From contig JAVVUQ010000068.1 of NCBI GenBank assembly GCA_036653075.1, forward strand, positions 1-8,695: 8,695 bases of DNA, written 5' to 3'. A program made the position numbers and the translations under genes. The DNA comes from JAVVUQ01 sp036653075. GTDB lineage: Bacteria; Bacillota; Clostridia; Christensenellales; CAG-314. Positions 1 through 5,936 of the stretch are shown in pieces (the first letter of the stretch is position 1; each line of letters begins with the position of its first letter). Below the pieces are notes generated by a model that worked only from the letters and a program-made list of their open reading frames with translations, had not been told where the DNA came from and ran no database searches.

Positions 1-42
1 TGATAGATATAAAACTGAAAATAAAACTTAATATTTGTATAA

Positions 43-69
43 TTGATAGAGTTAATGATAGTGTATTAT
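43..69 (+). promoter_or_regulatory. Possible promoter upstream of rho
   Basis: TTGATA (43-48) matches the SigA -35 consensus at five of six bases, and TATTAT (64-69) matches the -10 at five of six. The spacer is only 15 bp, which is short. The region is so A/T-rich that chance matches are expected. Nothing else in the first 145 bases looks like a gene or a structured RNA. Confidence 0.25.
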
Positions 70-180
70 TAATATAAAATCTTATATTGGAAAGAACAGA
101 AACATTTCTTATTTAGTTTTATAAAAAGATAATAATGGTAAATGAATGATATATTTAAATGATGAAAAATCAAATTGTGT

Positions 181-185
181 AGGAG
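181..185 (+). promoter_or_regulatory. Ribosome binding site that sets the rho start
   Basis: AGGAG lies 8 nt before the ATG at 194. The longer in-frame reading from the ATG at 146 has no Shine-Dalgarno sequence and would add 16 residues that look unlike a Rho N-terminus. The start at 194 gives MAYNELELR, a normal beginning for the Rho N-terminal helical domain. Confidence 0.85.
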
Positions 186-193
186 TACATATT

Positions 194-2329
194 ATGGCGT
201 ATAATGAATTAGAATTAAGAATAAAGACGATAACTGAACTTAAAAGAATAGGCGGTGTTTTAGGCGTGGCAAAATATAGTCAAAAGACAAGTAGTGAATT
301 AATTCACGATATTTTGTCAATTCAAGGAGGTACTTTGCAACCAGCTATTATGCGGCGAGGACGTCCTAAAAAAGACGATCTTGCCAATACGGAAAATAAT
401 GAAAATAACGATGAGATTGCAGGAAAAATTATTGAAGATAAAAACGCAGAAATTAAAATTATGAAACGTGGACGTTTGAATAAAATAATTGATGATAAAA
501 GTGGAATTATTACAGAAGAAATGCTTAAACAGCCAATGATAGGCGGATTTCAAGAACCGATAACATATACTATTGCGCAACCTATAATTCCAAGTTGGCA
601 AAAAGAAAAAATGGAATTAGAAGCGGAAGATTTGATACAACCGCTTTCTGAAATCGAGCAGATAATGCCCGAGCCAAATAACGCAATTAAAGCTAAAATA
701 TATGGTAAAGCTACGTCATCGCAAAAATTTGAAATAACAAATATAGATAATAAAAACGCATCGGATAATATGCAATCAAATTTAATAGATAATAAAAAAC
801 AACCTATGTTTCAAACAAGTAAAAATCGTCTTGCTCAAAATGAAAATAACAATAAAATTAATAGTAGTTTTCAACATAATTCATATTCTAATTCTTACCA
901 ACAAGGACTCCCAGCAAATCAGTTTACTATGCAAATTAACAACGTTGACGAAGAAAAAAACAATTTTGAAAATTCATTATCTATGGAAACAGGCTCATCT
1001 AATTTAAGCTTAAATACAAATATTCCATATGGAATTGATGGAGTAAAACGTCGATGCGCAATAGTTGATAAATCAGCTCGTGGAGTGCGCTCAGCTGATG
1101 CTGAAATTAGAGATGGTATAAAATCAAGACGCAGTAAAGCGCCCGAAGAAGATATAAGTAACGATGAAGATAGCGATTTATATTTTGATTCTATTGGAGT
1201 TGTAGAAATAGTTCCTGAAACATTTGGATACCTTAGAACGCTAAACTATTATCCAAGCGAAGCGGATTTATATATTCCGTTAATGCAAATTAAAAGATTC
1301 GGACTTAGAAATGGAGATAAATTAAAAACTCGAGCAAGATTTTTTCCTAATAATAAATATGCCTCAGTAATTTATATATACGAAATAAATAACATTCCTT
1401 GCGATAAATTAACTTATAGACCGAATTTTGATGATTTAGTACCTGTCTATCCAACAGAAAGATTTAGACTTGAAGATGGCTTGCACAGATTTGAAATTGC
1501 GCTTAGGGTTATTGACTTAGTATCGCCTATCGGACGAGGACAAAGAGGATTAATTGTTTCTCCCCCAAAAGCTGGCAAAACTACGCTATTAAAGAGTATT
1601 GCTCAAGCATTACTTAAAACTTATAACGATATAGAACTTATTATGCTACTTGTTGATGAACGTCCCGAGGAGGTTACAGACATACAAGAAAGCGTAGAAG
1701 GCGCTGAAATTGTTTATTCTACTTTTGATATGCCACCTGAACATCATACAAAAGTTGCCGAATTAGTTATGAAACGAGCTAAACGCTCTGTTGAACTGGG
1801 TAAACACGTGGTTATTTTACTTGATAGCATTACTCGCCTTTCTCGAGCGTATAACCAAGTTACCGAACAAACAGGTAAAACATTGACGGGCGGATTAGAT
1901 AGCGCAGCATTATTTGAACCGAAACGCTTTTTTGGCGCTGCAAGAAGCATTAAAAACGGTGGCAGCTTAACAGTTATCGCTACCGCTTTAGTAGATACAG
2001 GAAGCAAAATGGACGACATTATCTATGAAGAATTTAAAGGCACGGGCAATATGGAAATTCATTTAAGTAGAAAAATGTCAGAAAGACGAATTTTCCCAGC
2101 CGTTGATTTAAATAAGAGCGGCACACGTCGTGAAGAACTTCTCCTTACCCCTAAAGAATTAGAGGGAATGTGGATTGTACGTCGAGCTTTATCACGAGCG
2201 GATAGCTCAGATGCCACAGAACAAATGTTAGAAATGCTTATGGCTACGAAAAGCAATAATGAATTTATCGATTATTTAAAAACCAAAAAATTATCTTTAA
2301 ATAATATAAATCCTAATCGCTTAGATTAA
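194..2329 (+). CDS. rho: Transcription termination factor Rho with long N-terminal insertion
   Basis: Rho is a hexameric RNA-dependent ATPase that translocates along nascent RNA and ends transcription. This 711-residue protein is far longer than the roughly 420 residues of E. coli Rho. Residues 1-45 form the Rho N-terminal helical domain. Residues about 50-330 are an insertion with two basic RGR motifs (RRGRPKK at 54-60, KRGRLNK at 91-97) and an Asn/Gln-rich stretch (172-277). The RNA-binding OB-type domain follows at about 331-405 (FDSIGVVEIVPETFGYLR). The ATPase core carries the P-loop SPPKAGKTT (456-464), the VDERPEEVTD segment with the catalytic-type Glu489, Walker B HVVILLDSITR with Asp544, then RFFGAARS, EEFKGTGNMEIHLSRK and SGTRREELL with the arginine-finger region. 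All key motifs are intact, so the enzyme should be active. The alternative start at 146 is disfavoured because the AGGAG at 181-185 serves 194. The gene converges on the acetyltransferase gene downstream. Confidence 0.97.
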   Translation: MAYNELELRIKTITELKRIGGVLGVAKYSQKTSSELIHDILSIQGGTLQPAIMRRGRPKKDDLANTENNENNDEIAGKIIEDKNAEIKIMKRGRLNKIIDDKSGIITEEMLKQPMIGGFQEPITYTIAQPIIPSWQKEKMELEAEDLIQPLSEIEQIMPEPNNAIKAKIYGKATSSQKFEITNIDNKNASDNMQSNLIDNKKQPMFQTSKNRLAQNENNNKINSSFQHNSYSNSYQQGLPANQFTMQINNVDEEKNNFENSLSMETGSSNLSLNTNIPYGIDGVKRRCAIVDKSARGVRSADAEIRDGIKSRRSKAPEEDISNDEDSDLYFDSIGVVEIVPETFGYLRTLNYYPSEADLYIPLMQIKRFGLRNGDKLKTRARFFPNNKYASVIYIYEINNIPCDKLTYRPNFDDLVPVYPTERFRLEDGLHRFEIALRVIDLVSPIGRGQRGLIVSPPKAGKTTLLKSIAQALLKTYNDIELIMLLVDERPEEVTDIQESVEGAEIVYSTFDMPPEHHTKVAELVMKRAKRSVELGKHVVILLDSITRLSRAYNQVTEQTGKTLTGGLDSAALFEPKRFFGAARSIKNGGSLTVIATALVDTGSKMDDIIYEEFKGTGNMEIHLSRKMSERRIFPAVDLNKSGTRREELLLTPKELEGMWIVRRALSRADSSDATEQMLEMLMATKSNNEFIDYLKTKKLSLNNINPNRLD

Positions 2330-2330
2330 T

Positions 2331-2465
2331 AGATTTTTATATTTTTAATTGAAGCATAAAAATTAACAAAATTATAGATTTTTATATTTTAAATTAATGC
2401 ATAAAATTTAACAAAATTATAGATTTTTATATTTTTAATTAAAGCATAAAATTTAATAAAATTAT
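2331..2465. repeat. Three tandem 45-bp A/T-rich repeats
   Basis: Copies lie at 2331-2375, 2376-2420 and 2421-2465. Each begins AGATTTTTATATTTT and ends AAAATTAT. Copies differ from one another at about three to five of 45 positions, so this is a genuine direct tandem array and not just low complexity. It starts one base after the rho stop codon and ends 37 bases before the hairpin at 2503. No reading frame is apparent in it. The function is unknown. Confidence 0.93.
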
Positions 2466-2502
2466 AGTAAAACATAGAAAATATAATATTTATATACAAA
2501 AT

Positions 2503-2533
2503 TGGCGAGCGCTATTTGAGATAGTACTCGCCA
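2503..2533. terminator. Hairpin between convergent genes, probable bidirectional terminator
   Basis: TGGCGAG (2503-2509) pairs with CTCGCCA (2527-2533). The stem continues inward through a C-A mismatch and a G-T pair to CTAT/ATAG, leaving a TTGAG loop. It is the most GC-rich spot in this intergenic region. On the plus strand it is followed by TTATAATATATTTTT, a loose T-rich tail; on the minus strand the tail begins ATTTTG. It lies between the 3' ends of rho and the acetyltransferase gene and could stop transcription from both. The T tracts are imperfect, so efficiency is uncertain. Confidence 0.75.
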
Positions 2534-2552
2534 TTATAATATATTTTTATAA

Positions 2553-3320
2553 TTATTTTTTAAAATAATAATCAAACCAAATTAAACGGTATCCATAAAC
2601 CAACGAAAGCTTTTCTGCAAGACAAACGCTTGCGTTATTATTTTCAACTATATGAACAAATGGAATTTCGTTAGTTTTTAGCACTTCATTCATTAAATAT
2701 TTTGAAACAATATATCCATAATTATGTTTTCTATATTGCGGTTTTGTAAACATAACTCCCATAGAGTTGTCTGGATGAAGTAATGACCACGAAATAATCT
2801 CATCATCAATATAATAAGCGGCAGAAGGACGAGAAGCGATATCTTTTTTGAGTATTTCAAAACTACCGCTATGTCGATAGGTATAAAAAAAGTCAACGGT
2901 TTTGGCATCATCGATTTGAATATTCTTAACATTATTAGGAATATCAGAAATATCAATCGTTTTTTTAGGATAGTAGTACATTATACAGTAATTTCCTATG
3001 CCATTTTCATTAGGATAACCATAAGGAAACAATTGTGAAGCAAGTTCATCTCTAATTGCCGCAAGAAAAACTTCTGAATAATGACTAAAGATGTCATCAA
3101 CAGCTTCTTTAACAATACTTTTATCATAAGTATTAAAAATAAACTTATTTCCTTCGTCTTTATACTTAACTACGACGCCCAATATCTCATCGCCATCGTT
3201 AACCCATATCTCAGCATCGGGAACATTTTTTAAATATCCAATAATATTTATATTTTCTAAATAATTTTTATTGAGAAAATTATCAAGTTTTTTTCTTTCA
3301 TTTTCATTTAAGCGACGCAT
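2553..3320 (-). CDS. GNAT-family N-acetyltransferase (FR47/glycine acyltransferase-like)
   Basis: This 255-residue protein looks like a GNAT acyltransferase that would move an acyl group from acyl-CoA to an amine; the substrate cannot be read from sequence. The C-terminal third carries the recognisable GNAT core: a beta strand MGVMFTKPQYR (187-197), the CoA-binding turn RKHNYGY (197-203), a helix, then VHIVENNNASVCLAEKLS (222-239) and GYRLIWF (243-249). In the CoA turn the usual RxxGxG/A pattern is imperfect: Asn200 stands where the first Gly is normally found, with Gly202 next. The N-terminal half (ERKKLDNFLNKNYLENINIIGYL) resembles the less conserved half of FR47/GLYAT-like proteins. The start ATG at 3320 has an AAGGAG site (plus-strand 3326-3331) 5 nt upstream. 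The gene is monocistronic, convergent with rho and divergent from spoIIA. It has no obvious link to sporulation. Confidence 0.82.
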   Translation of the reverse strand: MRRLNENERKKLDNFLNKNYLENINIIGYLKNVPDAEIWVNDGDEILGVVVKYKDEGNKFIFNTYDKSIVKEAVDDIFSHYSEVFLAAIRDELASQLFPYGYPNENGIGNYCIMYYYPKKTIDISDIPNNVKNIQIDDAKTVDFFYTYRHSGSFEILKKDIASRPSAAYYIDDEIISWSLLHPDNSMGVMFTKPQYRKHNYGYIVSKYLMNEVLKTNEIPFVHIVENNNASVCLAEKLSLVYGYRLIWFDYYFKK

Positions 3321-3379
3321 AAAATCTCCTTTAAATATACGAATTAAATTTAAAATATAATAATGATTTACACAATAGA

Positions 3380-3408
3380 TTTATAGCACAATGTGTATAC
3401 TTTGTCAA
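3380..3408 (-). promoter_or_regulatory. Strong SigA-type promoter for the acetyltransferase gene
   Basis: Read on the minus strand, a perfect TTGACA (3408-3403) is followed by a 17-bp spacer and TATAAA (3385-3380). The three bases before the -10 are TGC, giving an extended -10 element. Transcription would start near 3373, leaving a leader of about 50 nt before the ATG at 3320. This is the best promoter match in the window. Confidence 0.75.
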
Positions 3409-3531
3409 CAAAAAAGCATTTAAATAAATTGTTATAAAAGCAAAAGTAATCAAAATATCAGTAAAACAATTATATTTAATTACAAATTTTATTTATTATA
3501 TAGTTCTAAAATAACACCAAAATGGACATAA

Positions 3532-3566
3532 TTCGTCATAATAAAACACGCATAGTCCTTTATAAT
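3532..3566 (+). promoter_or_regulatory. Candidate spoIIA promoter with a 0A-box-like site
   Basis: A perfect TATAAT (3561-3566) lies 12 bp before the GGAGG site of spoIIAA. At 3532-3538 TTCGTCA is the reverse complement of TGACGAA and fits the degenerate Spo0A box TGNCGAA. No good -35 lies 17 bp from the -10. The spacing from TTCGTC to the -10 is 23 bp, reminiscent of the unusually long spacing in Spo0A-activated SigA promoters of Bacillus such as spoIIG. I see no convincing SigH promoter, which is what drives spoIIA in Bacillus. Confidence 0.45.
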
Positions 3567-3589
3567 TTATATACTACGGAGGTAGCTAT

Positions 3590-3898
3590 ATGGAAATCAC
3601 ATACAATAAAGACCGAAGTGTGCTTACTATGTATTTCATTGGTGAATTAGATGAAAGCGTAGCGAATACAGCGAGGCAAACAATGGAAGCGATAATATAT
3701 TCAAACAGCTTTAAAACCTTAGTGTTAGATTTAAAAAACTTAAATTTTATGGATAGCACAGGAATTGGAGTAATAATCGGCAGGTATAAACAATTAAAAG
3801 CAAGAAATATTTCCGCATATGTAGTAAATGTAACGTCTAATATTGATAAAATTTTTAGAATATCAGGATTATATGATATATTGCCATTATTAGACTAA
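3590..3898 (+). CDS. spoIIAA: Anti-sigma F factor antagonist SpoIIAA
   Basis: SpoIIAA is a STAS-domain anti-anti-sigma factor. In its dephosphorylated form it binds SpoIIAB and frees SigF in the forespore; SpoIIAB phosphorylates and inactivates it. The 102 residues make a single STAS domain of normal length. The phospho-acceptor motif NFMDSTGIG is at 52-60, with Ser56 as the expected phosphorylated residue. The strand LVLDLKNL (44-51) precedes it as in the family, and the C-terminal VNVTSNIDKIFRISGLYDIL is the usual STAS end. The start is supported by GGAGG (3578-3582) 7 nt upstream. It is the first gene of spoIIA, followed by spoIIAB after 40 nt. No dacF-like gene precedes it. Assignment to SpoIIAA over other STAS regulators rests on the operon context. 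Confidence 0.96.
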   Translation: MEITYNKDRSVLTMYFIGELDESVANTARQTMEAIIYSNSFKTLVLDLKNLNFMDSTGIGVIIGRYKQLKARNISAYVVNVTSNIDKIFRISGLYDILPLLD

Positions 3899-3938
3899 TA
3901 GGTACAAATTTAAAAATGAATTATATGGAGAGCATCAA

Positions 3939-4391
3939 ATGAAACAAAATGAGATGACGTTAATCATATCCGCATTACCTATAAACGAAGGCTTTGCTCG
4001 AAGCGCGGTAGCTGCTTTTTGCGCTCGATTAAATCCAACAGTTGAGGAAATAGGGGACATAAAGACGGCTGTAAGCGAAGCAGTTACTAACAGCATAGTA
4101 CACGCATACGAATATCACAATGGTGACATTAAAATATACGTTATAGTAAATAACAACAATATAACAATAGAAATCACCGATTATGGAAAGGGAATGAAGG
4201 ACGTGACAGCAGCGATGCAACCGTTTTTTACGACAGGTCCAATGGACGAGCGCTCTGGTATGGGATTTACTGTAATGGAAGCATTTATGGATGAATTGAC
4301 GGTAAAATCTGAATTAGGAGTAGGGACTATCGTCAAAATGAAAAAGTACTTAAAATCGCTTAATTCGGAGAATGCTAATGCTCGAACATGA
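3939..4391 (+). CDS. spoIIAB: Anti-sigma F factor / serine kinase SpoIIAB
   Basis: SpoIIAB holds SigF inactive as a dimer with bound ATP, and phosphorylates SpoIIAA. The 150-residue protein is a Bergerat-fold (GHKL/HATPase) kinase. The N box is SEAVTNSIVHAY (46-57) with Glu47 and Asn51; the G1 box is DYGKGM (81-86); the lid region follows (PFFTTGPMDERSGMGF), with GMG at 107-109; the G2-like GVGT is at 127-130. Arg21 falls where Bacillus SpoIIAB has an arginine important for SpoIIAA contact. The start has GGAG (3927-3930) 8 nt upstream. The 3' end overlaps sigF by 14 nt, which points to translational coupling and balanced production of the two binding partners. The C-terminal tail after VGTIVKMKKY is short and Asn-rich. 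Confidence 0.97.
   Translation: MKQNEMTLIISALPINEGFARSAVAAFCARLNPTVEEIGDIKTAVSEAVTNSIVHAYEYHNGDIKIYVIVNNNNITIEITDYGKGMKDVTAAMQPFFTTGPMDERSGMGFTVMEAFMDELTVKSELGVGTIVKMKKYLKSLNSENANART
4367..4370 (+). promoter_or_regulatory. Ribosome binding site that sets the sigF start
   Basis: GGAG ends 7 nt before the ATG at 4378 but only 1 nt before the other in-frame ATG at 4372. The second ATG is therefore the better start. The site lies within the end of spoIIAB. Confidence 0.7.
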
Positions 4392-5100
4392 AGAAACACT
4401 TAGATTGATAGCTATCGCAAAAAAAGGCGATAATAATGCTAAAAGTCGTTTATTAGAAGAAAATAAACCGCTCATTAAAAGTATAATCAGACGTTATGCA
4501 GGCAAGGGCGTGGAATATGATGACTTAATGCAAATAGCGTCAGTAGGGTTATTAAAAGCTATTGCAAATTTTAGCGTAGAGTATAATGTTCGATTTTCGA
4601 CATATGCTGTTCCTATGATTTTAGGCGAAGTAAAACGTTTTATGCGTGATGATGGATACTTAAAAGTATCTCGTTCTACAAAAACGCTTTCAAGCAAAAT
4701 TTATCGTTATATAGAGCAATTAAAAGCTGAAGGAAAAACCGAACCGTCTGTAAACGAACTCGCTGAATTTTTTGAAACAGACTCAAGCGAAATAGTATTT
4801 GCAATGGACGCTCAACGCGCGCCTATTTCATTATACGAAAAAACCGATGATGGCGATGAACAAGGATTATGCCTAATTGACAAATTAAGCGATGGAAACA
4901 AAGAAGACGTAATTATTGATACTTATATATTAAAAACAGTAATAGAAAAGTTAAATTCACGTGAAAAAAAGATTATACTACTTAGATATTATAGAGATTT
5001 AACGCAATGTGAAATAGCAAAACAGTTAGGAGTGTCACAGGTACAAATAAGTAGATTAGAAAACAAAATTATGGAAAAAATAAGGAAATATTTTATTTAA
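4378..5100 (+). CDS. sigF: RNA polymerase sporulation sigma factor SigF (SpoIIAC)
   Basis: SigF directs RNA polymerase to early forespore genes after asymmetric septation. The 240-residue protein shows sigma region 2 at about 27-97: ENKPLIKSIIRRYAGKGVEY, DDLMQIASVGLLKAI (48-62) for core binding, and FSTYAVPMILGEVKRFMRDDG (73-93) for -10 melting and recognition. Region 3 lies at about 124-155 (SVNELAEFFETDSSEIVFAMDA). Region 4 spans 186-238, with the helix-turn-helix TQCEIAKQLGVSQVQISRLE contacting the -35. SigF and SigG are close paralogues; position as third gene after spoIIAA-spoIIAB identifies SigF. The start at 4378 is preferred over 4372 because of Shine-Dalgarno spacing, and it leaves a 14-nt overlap with spoIIAB. 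The spoVA genes follow, as in Bacillus. Confidence 0.96.
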   Translation: MLEHEETLRLIAIAKKGDNNAKSRLLEENKPLIKSIIRRYAGKGVEYDDLMQIASVGLLKAIANFSVEYNVRFSTYAVPMILGEVKRFMRDDGYLKVSRSTKTLSSKIYRYIEQLKAEGKTEPSVNELAEFFETDSSEIVFAMDAQRAPISLYEKTDDGDEQGLCLIDKLSDGNKEDVIIDTYILKTVIEKLNSREKKIILLRYYRDLTQCEIAKQLGVSQVQISRLENKIMEKIRKYFI

Positions 5101-5192
5101 ATTAATTAGTTGATAATAATTGTTTATTATAGTAATTTTATAATTTATGATAAAAAAATAAATAAGAAAATATGTAAAATAGATTTTAATAG

Positions 5193-5222
5193 GTTTAAAC
5201 AATGAAAATACTACTCATAATA
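5193..5222 (+). promoter_or_regulatory. Possible SigG/SigF-type promoter for spoVA
   Basis: CATAATA (5216-5222) fits the forespore SigG -10 pattern CATNNTA. Eighteen bases upstream, GTTTA (5193-5197) matches four of five positions of the SigG -35 pattern GHATR. Transcription starting near 5229 would leave about 35 nt before the AAGGAG and ATG at 5264. Known control of spoVA by SigG in Bacillus supports the reading, but A/T richness makes this weak. The rest of 5101-5263 holds no convincing gene. Confidence 0.35.
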
Positions 5223-5263
5223 ATATTAATATCGCTACAATTATAGGATAATTAAGGAGAATT

Positions 5264-5368
5264 ATGAGAACAGTAATAAAAAGAGAGTTTGGACAAAATA
5301 TGGATGCAAAAGAATTGCGATACTTAGGCGTAACAGCAAAGGGATTTAAAAATGAAAAAAAAATCTAA
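5264..5368 (+). CDS. 34-residue ORF overlapping the spoVAC start (leader peptide or displaced N-terminus)
   Basis: The ATG has AAGGAG (5254-5259) 4 nt upstream, the best ribosome binding site in front of the spoVA genes. The product begins MRTVIKREFGQNMDAKELRY and ends GFKNEKKI, a basic peptide with no membrane segment and no family I recognise. The stop codon (5366-5368) lies 14 nt inside spoVAC, in another frame. A run of nine A (5355-5363) sits in the overlap. Loss of one A would fuse this ORF to SpoVAC and add 29 net residues. It may be a leader peptide coupled to spoVAC translation, the true SpoVAC N-terminus read after slippage or disrupted by an indel, or chance. Confidence 0.5.
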   Translation: MRTVIKREFGQNMDAKELRYLGVTAKGFKNEKKI

Positions 5369-5936
5369 TATAAGTGGCAATTCAAATGAAATAATTAAAA
5401 ATAATTCCAATAATAAAACTAAAAGATATAAAAACAAAGTAAATAATAAAGCGGCAGATAGCGTTATGAAAAAAGGCGCAGCTTTTACGCATATAAACAA
5501 ACAAAATTATTTGGAATATGTCGCAGCCGTTTCGCCTAAAACAGCTCATTTTAAAAACATAATTTGGGCTTTTTTAATAGGTGGCGCTATATGTACATTA
5601 GGACAAGTTATTATTGAAGTATTTGTTAAATTTGATTGGAAACGTGACGAAGCTGCAGGTTTTGCCTCTTGTATTTTAGTTATTTTAGCTGCATTTGCTA
5701 CTGGTTTTGGCATTTACGATAAATTAGGAAGATTCGCTGGAGCTGGTTCAACTATACCGATTACGGGATTTTCAAACGCTATTGTTGCTCCCGCTTTAGA
5801 ATTTAGATGCGAAGGAATGATTTATGGAATAGGCGCAAAAATGTTTTTAGTAGCTGGACCAGTTATCGTAAATGGCGTATCAGTAGCGATTATCATAGCT
5901 TTAATAAAATGGATTGTAATGGGGTGGATTAAATAA
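5352..5936 (+). CDS. spoVAC: Stage V sporulation protein AC (SpoVAC)
   Basis: SpoVAC is a membrane protein of the SpoVA channel in the spore inner membrane, needed for dipicolinate uptake in sporulation and release in germination; the Bacillus protein has been described as mechanosensitive. The conserved domain starts near residue 51 (QNYLEYVAAVSPKTAHFKN). Hydrophobic segments are at about 70-92 (AFLIGGAICTLGQVII), 104-122, and 161-190. The family signature IYDKLGRFAGAGSTIPITGF (121-140) is followed by SNAIVAPALEF and GAKMFLVAGPVIV. At 194 residues it exceeds the usual length of about 150 because of a polar Asn/Lys-rich N-terminus (1-50). The start at 5352 has a moderate AAGGGA site (5339-5344) 7 nt upstream, inside the overlapping 34-codon ORF. 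An ATG at 5466 would remove most of the extension but has no Shine-Dalgarno. The gene abuts spoVAD with no gap. Confidence 0.95.
   Translation: MKKKSNISGNSNEIIKNNSNNKTKRYKNKVNNKAADSVMKKGAAFTHINKQNYLEYVAAVSPKTAHFKNIIWAFLIGGAICTLGQVIIEVFVKFDWKRDEAAGFASCILVILAAFATGFGIYDKLGRFAGAGSTIPITGFSNAIVAPALEFRCEGMIYGIGAKMFLVAGPVIVNGVSVAIIIALIKWIVMGWIK
5355..5363 (+). other. A9 homopolymer tract at the spoVAC start
   Basis: Nine consecutive A follow the G of the spoVAC ATG. The tract lies where the 34-codon ORF overlaps spoVAC in a different frame. Runs of this length are prone to RNA polymerase slippage and to indel errors. Here an A8 product would join the two reading frames. Confidence 0.6.

Noticed and set aside
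146..193. Longer rho start at ATG 146
   Set aside because: There is no ribosome binding site before it, and the extra 16 residues do not look like Rho. AGGAG at 181-185 fits the ATG at 194.
1744..2256. Minus-strand open frames inside rho
   Set aside because: They are antisense to the most conserved part of the Rho ATPase domain and show no recognisable protein features.
2331..2465. CRISPR array
   Set aside because: The three repeat units are contiguous with no unique spacers between them, and no cas genes are present.
5113..5130. Hairpin ATAATAA-TTGT-TTATTAT after sigF
   Set aside because: The 7-bp stem is entirely A/T and no proper T tract follows, so it is not credible as an intrinsic terminator.
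5202..5246. 14-codon hydrophobic ORF (MKILLIIILISLQL) before spoVAC
   Set aside because: It is very short, has no good ribosome binding site and overlaps the candidate spoVA promoter. It is most likely chance in A/T-rich DNA.
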